A stretch of 64,000 nt of DNA from Bacteroidota bacterium (lineage in GTDB: Bacteria > Bacteroidota > Bacteroidia > AKYH767-A > OLB10), in NCBI GenBank assembly GCA_016721435.1, contig JADKIC010000027.1:5499-69498 (forward strand), written 5' to 3'. The stretch's first letter is position 1; the number at the start of each line of letters is the position of its first letter. The notes beneath the pieces are model-generated. The model made no database searches. It saw only the letters and a program-made list of their open reading frames with translations, and was not told the origin of the DNA. Made by a program: the position numbers and the translations under genes. Below are positions 38,394-48,241 of the stretch, piece by piece.

Positions 38394-41300
38394 TCAATTC
38401 CTGCTATTAGTTTCTATTCTTTGATAAAAAGAATCCACTAGTTTAAGTTCTTCAATGGATTTTTGCAGCTCATTTTTAATAGAGGACCATTTTGATAATA
38501 TAACTTGCTGCGACTCCAAATTAACTGCATTATCTTCCATCCACTTTATTTCCGATTCCAGATAATGGTTACCCATCATATTCATATTGGGGATGAGTTT
38601 GTGAGAGAACCTATTTACGGAGATCCAATCTTTTGATTGAATCGCTTGGTCCAACTCAATAAAAGTAGGTGGGACAGACTCTACCAAAGCATTTAACATC
38701 TTCACTATAAATGTGTTTTTTCCCCTGCTGAATGATTTAAGGGTATGCAAATTGATATGCTTTAGAATAGGTTCTTTACTTTCATCGGCTTTAATTGTTT
38801 CCTTAAGAGCATCACTTTTACGCACAGGCAATGCTTCATCAACTTTCAAATGCTTGCATAATATCAGAAACAGTTCATTGGCATGATAGGGCTTAAAAAT
38901 TACATCATTCATTCCGGCTTTCCGAAACTGGTTATCATCACCCTTCATGGCATTTGCAGTCATTGCTATGATGATTATTTCATTAATTGGCTTTACAAAT
39001 TCATTGCGTATAATTGAAGTCGCTTCCAAACCACTCATTTCAGGCATTTGTATGTCCATTAAAACAAGATCGTAATGATTTTTTGCTAGATAATCAACCG
39101 CTATTTTTCCATTGTCAGCAATATCAAGTACTGCTCCCCATTCACTTATTAACTCTGAAGCAAAAAGTTGGTTGACTTTATTATCCTCTGCCAATAGTAT
39201 GCGAAAACCTGATAATTTTCCTTCATGGTTAGACTCTTCTTGTTCCACTTTTGAGAAGTCATCCGGATTACAAGTTTCTAAATTAAGTTCAAACTGAAAA
39301 GTTGAACCTTGACCCGGTTGACTTTTTACTTTGATGCTGCTCCCCATTAAATCAAGTAGATTCTTGACAATAGTTAGGCCCAGACCGGTACCTCCGTACT
39401 TTCTGCTGGTGTCTGCGTTAGCCTGTGTGAAACTATTAAATATCTTATCCAGTTTATCATTTTGAATTCCTATTCCGGAATCGGTAACTGTAAATTGCAC
39501 ACGACAAGCTTCATTTCGTTTGGTAATTAGTTTGCATTTCAAAGTAACATCACCCGCTTCAGTGAATTTGATCGCATTGCTGACAAGGTTTACAATGACC
39601 TGATTAATTCGAATGGCATCCCCCTTAACAAACTTTGGAAGTTTATCATCAAGAATAGTTACCAGATCGATCTGTTTGCGCTGCGCTTCTGATTTAAAAG
39701 TTTGTCTGATATTGTATAATAAGCGACCAATTTCAAATGGCTCCTTGATAATTTCCAGTTTACCTGCCTGGATTTTACTAAAATCCAAAATATCATTTAT
39801 AACAACAAGTAGATTCTCAGCGTTTTGCTTCACAGAACCGGCATATTCTTTCTGTTTATCGTTAAGAGATGTTTTTATGAGCAGATTAGTGAGTCCAACA
39901 ATACCATTCATCGGTGTTCTTATTTCATGGCTCATATTCGCCAGAAATAATTCCTTTGCCCGTGCGGATTCTTCTGCAATAAGTTTTGCTGTTTTGAGTT
40001 CTGCTTCCGCTATTAATCGTTCTGTAACATCTTGGGCAAATCCAATTACATAGGATTCTTCTCCGGGTTCAACAACTTTATAGTTTTTATACAATAAACT
40101 AATTCTCTTACCGCTTTTGCTGACCAGATAGAGTATTCCTTCTGCAACTTTACCGGTATGAAAAGAATTTAAATATTGGTCGATAAAGAGGGAGCGAAAT
40201 TCTGCAGGCATCAAACTGCTGATGTTTTTCCCAATCAATTCTTCCATGCTGTATTCAAGAAGATTGGTTCCGGATGGGTTAATACTTAATAGGTCACCCT
40301 GCATATTATGTGTGCAAATTATAGCCTGACTATAGTTTACAAGATCGCGATTTCTTTTTTCGCTTTGAAGAAGTTTATGTTCGTAGATTTTCCTATGGGT
40401 GATATCTCTCGAAATCGAGGACCTGAAAATGGGATTGCCGGATTCATCTTTATGAATGATGATCAGCTGCAATACCGGTATTTCTTTCTTCTGGCTGTCA
40501 TAGATGGCAGTTTCTCCTTTCCATGATCCATGAAGTATTGCATGTGGAATTGCTTTTCTGTTAATGACCAGTTCCGCCCATTTAGGATATAATTCCGGTT
40601 CAGTTTGAATATTCTCTAAATTCCTTAATTCTTTATAAGCTTTGTTAGCATATAAAAGCTGGCCTGACATATCGTAATAAGAAACATAATCAGGGGATTC
40701 TTCAATTATCGTATTTAATTTGTAGATTTCCTCTTCCGCTCTTTTACGCTTACTGTTGTCACTAATGATAAATAAGTAACCGGTAGTGTTTTCATTGGGA
40801 TCTTTAATTTCACTAAGAGAAAGTAATGCATCAAGCTTTTGATTGTTCAACGTTTTGATCTTACATTCAATTTCTTCTTTTAATTCCTCCTTCCGGATCC
40901 TATTACCGTACGAAAATATTTTATCTAAACTTGATGACTCGTTTGAAACAATGTTTTCGAAAATATGTTTATTAATTAGTTCGCTTTCGGCTTGGATACC
41001 AACGAGTTGACAAGCTCCTCTATTGCAAGTCTTGATAATACCCATCAGATCGGTGGAAATAATTCCCTGACGGGCACTATCCAATATCGCTTTTTGAAAA
41101 GAGGAAGATGCCGAAAGTAAATTAAGGTTATTGTCTTTCTCCGTAATGTCATTTATTGTTCCGGATACACCAATGACAGTTCCATTTTGCGATAGCGTGG
41201 GACGTAGAGAAATCTCTACTTTTTTTAGTTCACTTTTTATATCATTTATAGATGCTACAATACTTTGTTGTGTAGCCGTTTGGTTTAAGGTATCATTTAG

Positions 41301-42035
41301 ATAGTCTTTTATTCCAGTGATATTTGAAGAATGAATAAAATCGCAAATCTTTCGTCCTAAAGTATCTGCAATTTCATGTCCGGTAAGGTCTTTCCATGAA
41401 GCATTAAGATACGTCCATTCACCACTTTTATCTGCCTGAAATACTACATCTTTGATATTATTAAGTACTGCTTTGTATTTACGTTCACTATTTATTATTT
41501 CATCTTCAAAAAGTTTCCGGCTGGTGATATCATAGAGAATAACTATAATTCCCGTAGCCCTTCGGCTTTCATCCCTAAGTGTGCACGCGGTTCCACTTAA
41601 CCATATAGAAGAGCCTTTTGATACAGGAAACTGAATTTCCCCTTGCCAACTCAAACCCTGTTTCAATTTTGCAACAGCCTGTTCAGTTATTCTTTCCTGA
41701 CCCGGCCCAATCAAATCAACGATGTCGATGTTATAAAATTTCTTTTGATCTGTTAGTCCGGTTAGTTTTTGTAAATTTTTATTTAAAGAAATCACCTTGC
41801 CCTCTTTGGATAAAACGGCCACCAAACTCGCTTCATTAATTACACTTTGAAAATTTTCAATCTTGGTTTCAGCTTCTGCGGTAGAAATTGTGACAATGTT
41901 TTCAAGGGATCGATTGCGCTTATCAGCATCTCTATAAGCCGTCTCAATAGCTTCAATAAACTCACTGAAACCGGGATGTTCCGGTAGTGCGCTTTTAAAG
42001 AATTTATTTATCTGACGTTGTAGTAAGCTGTGCAT
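38394..42035 (-). CDS. Multi-PAS hybrid sensor histidine kinase with receiver and HPt domains
   Basis: About 1,210 residues and no membrane segment, so a cytoplasmic sensor. About five PAS/PAC-like domains occupy residues 65-690, followed by HisKA with the phospho-His in FLANMSHEIRTPMNG (residue 709 counted from the upstream TTG at 42053; His codon at 39927-39929), HATPase (NLVSNAIKFTE, DSGIGI, GGTGLGLTIV), a receiver with Asp in DLVLMDIQMPEMSG (codon 39054-39056), and a C-terminal HPt domain with His in NRFSHKLIPNMNMMG (codon 38601-38603). All phosphorelay residues are present. The ATG at 42035 is preferred over a TTG at 42053, which lies inside a 10-bp inverted repeat. It is the first gene of the polysaccharide operon; the frame is intact. 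Confidence 0.9.
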   Translation of the reverse strand: MHSLLQRQINKFFKSALPEHPGFSEFIEAIETAYRDADKRNRSLENIVTISTAEAETKIENFQSVINEASLVAVLSKEGKVISLNKNLQKLTGLTDQKKFYNIDIVDLIGPGQERITEQAVAKLKQGLSWQGEIQFPVSKGSSIWLSGTACTLRDESRRATGIIVILYDITSRKLFEDEIINSERKYKAVLNNIKDVVFQADKSGEWTYLNASWKDLTGHEIADTLGRKICDFIHSSNITGIKDYLNDTLNQTATQQSIVASINDIKSELKKVEISLRPTLSQNGTVIGVSGTINDITEKDNNLNLLSASSSFQKAILDSARQGIISTDLMGIIKTCNRGACQLVGIQAESELINKHIFENIVSNESSSLDKIFSYGNRIRKEELKEEIECKIKTLNNQKLDALLSLSEIKDPNENTTGYLFIISDNSKRKRAEEEIYKLNTIIEESPDYVSYYDMSGQLLYANKAYKELRNLENIQTEPELYPKWAELVINRKAIPHAILHGSWKGETAIYDSQKKEIPVLQLIIIHKDESGNPIFRSSISRDITHRKIYEHKLLQSEKRNRDLVNYSQAIICTHNMQGDLLSINPSGTNLLEYSMEELIGKNISSLMPAEFRSLFIDQYLNSFHTGKVAEGILYLVSKSGKRISLLYKNYKVVEPGEESYVIGFAQDVTERLIAEAELKTAKLIAEESARAKELFLANMSHEIRTPMNGIVGLTNLLIKTSLNDKQKEYAGSVKQNAENLLVVINDILDFSKIQAGKLEIIKEPFEIGRLLYNIRQTFKSEAQRKQIDLVTILDDKLPKFVKGDAIRINQVIVNLVSNAIKFTEAGDVTLKCKLITKRNEACRVQFTVTDSGIGIQNDKLDKIFNSFTQANADTSRKYGGTGLGLTIVKNLLDLMGSSIKVKSQPGQGSTFQFELNLETCNPDDFSKVEQEESNHEGKLSGFRILLAEDNKVNQLFASELISEWGAVLDIADNGKIAVDYLAKNHYDLVLMDIQMPEMSGLEATSIIRNEFVKPINEIIIIAMTANAMKGDDNQFRKAGMNDVIFKPYHANELFLILCKHLKVDEALPVRKSDALKETIKADESKEPILKHINLHTLKSFSRGKNTFIVKMLNALVESVPPTFIELDQAIQSKDWISVNRFSHKLIPNMNMMGNHYLESEIKWMEDNAVNLESQQVILSKWSSIKNELQKSIEELKLVDSFYQRIETNSRN

Positions 42036-42041
42036 TAATGA

Positions 42042-42073
42042 CAATTTCTGCAAACTTTTCTACGCAGAAATTG
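42042..42073 (-). promoter_or_regulatory. Perfect inverted repeat before the polysaccharide operon
   Basis: CAATTTCTGC (42042-42051) and GCAGAAATTG (42064-42073) are exact reverse complements around a 12-nt loop. The repeat ends 6 nt before the ATG at 42035. As RNA it would form a hairpin over the ribosome-binding region; as DNA it could be an operator. No T-run follows, so it is not a terminator. Confidence 0.55.
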
Positions 42074-42184
42074 AATGAATGTTGCTTAAGTTTGATGACA
42101 AAATCTTAAAGGAATAATCATTTAAAGCTAAAAAAAAGATATCACTATATGATATAAACTACTAAATATTAATCATTTAAAATA

Positions 42185-42997
42185 CTAAATGACCGCATGT
42201 CTTATTTTAACCAGTTGATGCAGCAGTTCTTCCACTTTGTCCAGAGAAAGCATATTGGCTCCATCACTGAGTGCTTCTGCCGGGTTGGGATGTGTTTCAA
42301 GGAAAATGCCATCAGCACCCGTAGCAATTGCTGCTTTAGCGATGGTGGCTATAAGATCCGGTCTGCCACCTGTGACTCCCGAACTTTGATTGGGCTGTTG
42401 AACACTATGAGTAATATCAACGATAACCGGTAGTCCAAAATTTTTCATAACAGTTACCGATCTGAAATCAACTACAAGATCAGTATATCCTAATGTTGTT
42501 CCTCTTTCAGTAAGCATTACTTTATCATTACCGGCTTCATTCACTTTCTGAATGGCGTATTTCATAGATTCAGGAGCAAGGAATTGTCCCTTCTTAATAT
42601 TTACAGTTTTATTGGTTTTACCTGCTGCAATTAACAAATCCGTTTGTCTGCATAAAAAGGCAGGAATTTGAAGTATGTCCACATACTCGGCTGCAATAGC
42701 AGCTTCGTGGCTTTCATGAATATCTGTGAGTAAAGGCAAATGCAATTGTTTCCCTACCTGATGCAATATATTCAGTGCAATTTCATCTCCTATTCCGGTA
42801 TAAGAATCAATTTTAGTTCTGTTGGCCTTACGATAGGAAGCTTTGAAAATAAACGGAATCCCTAATCGATTCGTAATTTGCTGTAAACGATGCGCGGTCT
42901 GATAGGTGATTTCTTCGCTTTCTACTACGCACGTTCCGGCGATAAGGAAAAAATTCTTGTTGTCAGTATGTTTTAAATGGGGGACGTTGGGGTACAT
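42185..42997 (-). CDS. kdsA: 3-deoxy-8-phosphooctulonate synthase KdsA
   Basis: Condenses arabinose-5-phosphate with phosphoenolpyruvate to make KDO-8-phosphate for the LPS core. 270 residues, normal. Motifs: FIFKASYRKANRTKIDSYTG, NIKKGQFLAPESM, LTERGTTLGYTDLVVD, DITHSVQQPNQ, THPNPAEALSDGANML. The Cys in LIAGTCVVESEE, together with His, Glu and Asp in the last three motifs, corresponds to the ligands of the metal-dependent class; the metal-free class (as in E. coli) has Asn there. An overlapping TATCTTTG promoter element lies 17 nt upstream. The gene ends in TAG. The frame is intact. Confidence 0.95.
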   Translation of the reverse strand: MYPNVPHLKHTDNKNFFLIAGTCVVESEEITYQTAHRLQQITNRLGIPFIFKASYRKANRTKIDSYTGIGDEIALNILHQVGKQLHLPLLTDIHESHEAAIAAEYVDILQIPAFLCRQTDLLIAAGKTNKTVNIKKGQFLAPESMKYAIQKVNEAGNDKVMLTERGTTLGYTDLVVDFRSVTVMKNFGLPVIVDITHSVQQPNQSSGVTGGRPDLIATIAKAAIATGADGIFLETHPNPAEALSDGANMLSLDKVEELLHQLVKIRHAVI

Positions 42998-43014
42998 GGC
43001 CGTATAATTTAATG

Positions 43015-43022
43015 CAAAGATA
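43015..43022 (-). promoter_or_regulatory. Candidate -7 element of kdsA
   Basis: Minus strand TATCTTTG matches TAnnTTTG and ends 17 nt before the ATG at 42997. No clear -33 box was seen. Confidence 0.5.
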
Positions 43023-43499
43023 ATTATTCGTCAGGTTTTAGCCCTACTATAAAACCATCAATGAAGGGATTATTGCCTTGGTCGGTGGCGCACTAATTCG
43101 TGATCAGAGCTTGTTACGGGTTGGCGTTGTTCTCTTGATAGAAGAAGTGAAATATCATAACTTTCTCATAACTATCTCATCACTTCCAATTGCCGGCTCA
43201 TGAACTCTTCTGATCGACATTTCCTTGAAAATCCTCTATTTCTTAGCGCGGGCATTCATTATCGCCCTCCCGGAATCGGCAATTATCCCCTGAACCACTT
43301 CTGCTTAAATTTCCGGTGAGTTTTGTATAACCTAGCTCAGAACAATGGACAGTAATTACGAAGAAGGGAGGTATTCAACTTCAAGGGCCATTTATTGCTT
43401 AAATAAAATGTGGTATAGAATGGAAATTGTAAAACATGATTCTTGTATGTTGAATGATAGAAATTTGAAGTTGGGTTAAATGTTTCTGAATTTCTAAAA
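43023..43499. other. Gene-free stretch upstream of kdsA
   Basis: About 480 nt with no convincing reading frame, RNA gene or repeat. A short plus-strand open stretch near 43200-43310 reads like protein (SSDRHFLENPLFLSAG) but is short, matches nothing I know and has no start context, so it is not called. Confidence 0.4.
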
Positions 43500-44220
43500 G
43501 ACTACCATTGTAATTGATCGAGTTGATCCATGATATGTTTAAAGTAATCTGTAAATCCTTTAAATTGATTAGGTAATTGAAGAAACAAAAAGATAAAATA
43601 ATTCAAAGCAGAAGAGTAATTGGACCATAAACCAGGTGTGACTAAAATTAACAGATAGATGTGAAGCCAATTATTCCTTTGGCTCGTTTTTGAAGACGAA
43701 TTTTTAACTCTTTCTCGATAAGGGTCGCTTTGTGTTTCTGTTCTAATCTCTTTTCCTGAATGGTTCTGTTCTTCAATGTTAAGTCCATCTTCTCTGTTTC
43801 GGTGAATTTGTGCTTTAGATTTTCTTGATTCGCTGATTTTGGTGGCCATCGTTGCCGTAGGCTATTTCTGTGCCTTTTCTTCAGATAAAGGGCATTAAGG
43901 CTTTATCCAGGTCTTTTAGTTGCGAAATCAATTTTGCAAAATTCCCAATTCGGTTTCCGATCAGGCGCAAGTTCATATTCAGAAAATTACAATGTCTCTG
44001 TTAAGGGGGGATTTTCTGCGGCTATTTTCCTTTCTATAAAATGATATTGCTACATTCAATGCAATTCTATACATCCAGGTAGAATACTTGAAGTTTTCGT
44101 CATAATTATCAAACGATTTCCATAATTGGATAATTATTTCCTGAACGAGGTCTTTTCGATCTTCAACATTCTTACAATATGAATTTGAAACCTTTAAATT
44201 ATTCCTCTTGGGATTTTACA
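43500..44220 (-). pseudogene. Degraded ECF-type sigma-70 gene and downstream fragment
   Basis: On the minus strand several frames carry pieces of an ECF sigma factor. Region 2 reads VSNSYCKNVEDRKDLVQEII, then QLWKSFDNYDENFKYSTWMY and RIALNVAISFYRKENSRRKS, at about 44200-44010. A weak region-4 trace (QLKDLDKAL, GTEIAY, VATKIS) follows at about 43930-43820. Several breaks and an apparent loss of about 7 codons inside region 4 separate the pieces. A further fragment down to about 43502 (LHIYLLILVTPGLWSNYSS and more) is hydrophobic and may be the partner gene that often follows such sigma genes. The damage is heavier than elsewhere, so real decay is plausible. No intact start was found. Confidence 0.6.
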
Positions 44221-44600
44221 GATATGAATATATCAGCTTTTCTTGTTTATCCTTGCTCCCCTGGCTGGATTCTGCGATTAACTTTTAAGATCTTTTACTG
44301 ATTTTCAGCGTGTATCCAAATGGTTTTATTTTCCAATTTGCTGGGGTGTCTCCATCATTAGGTTAATATTTTAATTCTATTGATCTGAAATCTTCACGGC
44401 TTTCGAAATATATTGTTAGATAGTTCTCCCTTTATTATTGATTATTCGCGGGGAGTTCAATATCCATGATGAAGAATTCTGCCCTGTGGGTTGCTGAGTC
44501 CTGCTGGCCAGCATGGTCTTCCTGTTCGTGTCGTATTTGCATTTTAAACACTGGCGCTGCTCGGTTTTTGGGGTAGATGTGATGAGATTTATACTTTAAT
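44221..44600. other. Gene-free stretch beside the sigma remnant
   Basis: About 380 nt, AT-rich, with no convincing coding frame. The part next to 44220 may hold the lost N-terminus and promoter of the sigma remnant. Nothing else was recognised. Confidence 0.4.
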
Positions 44601-45791
44601 TTAGATCACCAGAAGAACAAATCCCTTCAAATACTCTGCTTCGGGATGATAAATACTGACAGGGTGATCCGGCGGTTGGCTGAGTTGATGTAGAATTTTG
44701 ACTTCACGTTTTGCTTGTAAAGCAGATTGAAAGATGATCTTTCGAAAGAGCTCTTTGTCGATCGCCTGTGAGCAACTGAATGTGAACAATAGCCCGCCAC
44801 TTTCAATATGTTTCAGGCCCTCCGTGTTCAGATTTCTATAGCCAATCATTGCATTGGAGGTCTGATTTAAGTGCTTCGCGAATGCAGGGGGATCTAAAAC
44901 TAAGATATCATACTTTTCTTCAGTCGTTTTAAGAAAGCTCATTACGTCCGTTGTGTGTGAGGTATGTCTGGCGCTAAAATTATTAAGCAGCAGATTTTTC
45001 TCTAATCCTTCCATTGCTTTTGCGGAGCTGTCTACAGAATTTACTTCTTTCGCATTTCCTTCCAGCGCGGCTAGAGAAAATCCACCTGTATAACAAAATG
45101 TATTTAATATACTTTTACCGCTAGCGTAATGTGTTAATAGCTGTCGATTTTCCCGCTGATCAAGGAAAAAGCCTGTTTTCTGTCCCCCTATAAAATCGAT
45201 AGAAAACTTAATTCCATTTTCGATAACATAGTCGTTAGCCGAATAATCTGATTTTTTAAACAGGAAAGCGTCTTGTTCCACCTTGTTTCCATGCTTGTTC
45301 ATGGTTTCGGCGCTCTTATCATATATAGCATCTATTGTTAAAATTTCCTGCGGGAGAATAGCTGTTAATAAGGGTTTAAGGTAATGCATGCCCAATGTAT
45401 AGGTCTGGAGCACTATAGTGTTCCCATAAATATCAGCTATAAGACCAGGCATCTCGTCTCCTTCACCATGGATTAACCGGTAACAGTTCGTTTCCATACC
45501 GGGAAGATGCAATACCTTACGCAAGGAAATGCATCTCCGGATTTTTTGTCGAAGGAATTCTTCATCAATGAGTGCTCCGGTAAAATCAATGCACCTGACA
45601 GAGATAGTCCCTCTTTGGAAATGTCCCGTCGCAAGATACTCTCCGGAAAACGATTGTACTTGTACTGTATCCCCATTTTCCAGTGAGGATGGTTCGTGAT
45701 GTATAGCTCCGCTGAAGACCCAGGGATGCTTCTGGAGCAGGGAGCGTTCCTTTCCTTTCTTTAACTGAATAACAGGATAGGGTAGTGTCAT
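44601..45791 (-). CDS. rlmI: Class I SAM-dependent rRNA methyltransferase (RlmI-like)
   Basis: 396 residues. An N-terminal PUA-like domain (VIQLKKGKERSLLQKHPWVF and GDTVQVQSFSGEYLATGHF) is followed by an RlmI/RlmO-type catalytic domain: KTGFFLDQRENRQLL, SILNTFCYTGGFSLAAL (SAM motif I), and YDILVLDPPAFAK (motif IV, DPPAF). A C-terminal FTFSCSQAID holds the expected Cys. The family makes m5C in 23S rRNA (position 1962 in E. coli RlmI); the exact target here is inferred. The gene stands alone, about 50 nt from the M1 peptidase stop. The frame is intact. Confidence 0.88.
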   Translation of the reverse strand: MTLPYPVIQLKKGKERSLLQKHPWVFSGAIHHEPSSLENGDTVQVQSFSGEYLATGHFQRGTISVRCIDFTGALIDEEFLRQKIRRCISLRKVLHLPGMETNCYRLIHGEGDEMPGLIADIYGNTIVLQTYTLGMHYLKPLLTAILPQEILTIDAIYDKSAETMNKHGNKVEQDAFLFKKSDYSANDYVIENGIKFSIDFIGGQKTGFFLDQRENRQLLTHYASGKSILNTFCYTGGFSLAALEGNAKEVNSVDSSAKAMEGLEKNLLLNNFSARHTSHTTDVMSFLKTTEEKYDILVLDPPAFAKHLNQTSNAMIGYRNLNTEGLKHIESGGLLFTFSCSQAIDKELFRKIIFQSALQAKREVKILHQLSQPPDHPVSIYHPEAEYLKGFVLLVI

Positions 45792-45839
45792 ACGATAGCT
45801 TTGATGGGTTTTACAATTTTGAAAAAGGAAATAAGTCTA

Positions 45840-48171
45840 CTACTCAAGTATAAATGATTTACTCAACATTTCCTTCCTGTCATTGTATATCCTGGCAACA
45901 AATGTTCCTGAATACTGTTCCTGAGGCACCCAGGTGAAAGGCTGATCTGCTTGTAGGATAGTGTTGTAAATATTTCTGCCGGCAATATCAAAAATTCCAA
46001 GAGTGAATTCATTTCTGTTATTGCCTTTTGCAGTAAAATTAACAACACCAGAAGTCGGGTTAGGCCATATTTCCAATTGGTAATCGTTCGATTTATTTGG
46101 AATATTGTTAATACCGGTGGTAAAATCTCTGTAGCCAAAAGTATATTCTCCCTTCATAATGGAATCAACTGTAAAACTACCGATTTTGTCAAATTTATTT
46201 CCTGAGTTATGTGTGAATCCGTTCACTATCTGCCAATCATCGGCGGTATTTGCTCTGTATAAAATAACCAAACTATCTTCTGTTCCTGTTATTAAGCTAT
46301 TATCTAAATATCCCGTAGTGGTGTTCAGAGTACCGTTATAACCAAAGGTAGCCCTTGAATGAAATCCTGGCTTTAAAATTCCACTAATGCTCCAGTATCT
46401 GTAATTACTTAATCGAATACCTGCACCACTGCTTTTAAATGGATCCGGAGCTACCCAATGATGTTCAACTCTAACTACAGAGGTATCATTACCGCTACTC
46501 ACAACCGTCATATTTAAATACGTTTCAGGAAATGAAATGCCGCCGGTAGTGAAAATACTCCTTTCATAATCGCTAATGGCATCACTCATCTGATCCTCGC
46601 GATCTATAGTATACCATTGGGGCGTAAAAGAGAAGGAAACAGGAAAGGAGTTTGTAGTGTTATTGATGTTTAGTATTAATGTGGTGTCATTGATGCCATC
46701 CGTGCAGAATACTTTTACCGGCATTTCATATACGTGAGTATTCCCCTTGCTCTTTTGTTTGGTATGTATGATATAGGAATAGGTGGTTGCATTCACCACT
46801 TCCACAGAGTCAATAGAAAAATGGGGGAAACCCGGTGTGAAGACCCAATCATCAAAAAATCTGTTCATGGAAATACCACTACTATTGCTTAATTCATCCC
46901 GTAGATCATAACTATTCACTGCTGAATTTCCTTTCGCATTCATGAAAGCCTGACATCCCGGAAAAAATGCAGAATCTCCCATATAATGGCGTAAGGTATG
47001 GGCAACATTGGCCCCCTTGTTATAAACGGTTTGTCCATAGGTATGTGAATGAGGAATATTGATCAGGGGTAAATAACCGCCATCATTGATATGGGCAAAC
47101 TGAAGTACTTTACGATGATTGGTGCGAATCCAGTCTCTGTAGGCTGCATTCCCATAGAGTTTTTCCGTCATGTAGGCTTCGTTGAAACTTGCAAATCCTT
47201 CATTTAACCACATGTCTCCTTCACTTTCACAGGTAATCCAGTCGCCCCACCACATATGGGCTAATTCATGTGCCCATAAAGTCTCATAAGTTAAAGTACC
47301 ATTCACAAATGGTTTGCCGATATGTATGCTGCTTGCATGTTCCATCGCACCGGAGTTGAAGGGGATCAAACAGTACCCGACTTTGCTGAAACGGTAAGGA
47401 CCATAGGCATCAATGAAGAATCCTAAAACCGTATCCAGATGAACAAACGTTCCAATAACAGCGTTACTGTCTTGTGGTAAGCAGGCAATTTCTACTGGTG
47501 TGTTCTGATAATTTCTGCTGAATGTATAATAGGGGGCGACAGCAATACTGGCAAGATAAGTGGGTATCTCTTCATTCATTTCCCATGTCCAGGCTGAATT
47601 TCCTCCCGGCAAAGTCATTGATGAAACAAGAGTACCATTGCAAAAAGCTTTGTATGTGGGTGCTGTAACCACATAAAAGCTATAGGTGGATCGGTCGGTA
47701 AATACATCATTGGCGGGAAACCAGGCCCTTCGAAATTATGCGGATTACTATCGAATCCTACTCCCAAATTAAAGGCATAGGTGCCGCTAAAATAAAATCC
47801 TACCCAACCGGATGGATCTGTTTTAGGCTGTCCCCGATAGTAAATAGTTACTTTTTGCGTATCTCCGGGTAATAGCGTAACATTAAGGGATTTTTAACAA
47901 AGTATCATTATACAAATAGGTTATTGACTGACCAATATTTCCCCTTATGGAGTCAATGGTAAATGTCAATAAACTTAGGACTAACGTATCGATACCGGCC
48001 CCGGTGGCTGTGAAATCGACTTCGCAATGGGCGACAAGAGACTTTGTGGTATAATTTAAATCATTGATATGAATATCATAATGGGTAATATCACATATTC
48101 CGGTCTGCGCTTGTGTGGGTAGGGTAAAGAAAAAGGATAGTGAATAAGGGCAATAGAAGTATTCTGGTCAT
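45840..48171 (-). CDS. M1-family zinc aminopeptidase with T9SS sorting domain (several frameshifts)
   Basis: About 770 residues. A signal peptide at 48171 (MTRILLLPLFTI) is followed by the N-terminal M1 saddle domain (CDITHYDIHINDLNYTTKSL). The catalytic domain has SGAMEHASS (the GxMEN-like exopeptidase motif, with His for Asn) and the zinc site HELAHMWWGD with the third ligand in WLNEGFASFNE. The C-terminus carries EIWPNPTSGVVNFTAKG, GIFDIAGRNIYN and KSFILE, a T9SS type A sorting domain. Frame breaks lie near 48140, 47890 and 47725, all in the first 150 codons and all one-base-type. It is probably a secreted or surface peptidase that feeds on peptides outside the cell. Confidence 0.87.
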
Positions 48172-48241
48172 CTTGTATTTAATAGGACCATAAATTTACA
48201 AATGTTTTTGACATTTGTCCCGGAAACTTCTTTAAAGGTGG

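Noticed and set aside
43171..43310. Short plus-strand open stretch near kdsA
   Set aside because: It has no start context, ends after about 40 codons and resembles no family I know.
43502..43849. 115-residue minus-strand reading frame as a real gene
   Set aside because: Its first half is the out-of-frame remainder of the sigma-factor remnant, and the rest is a fragment without a recognisable start.
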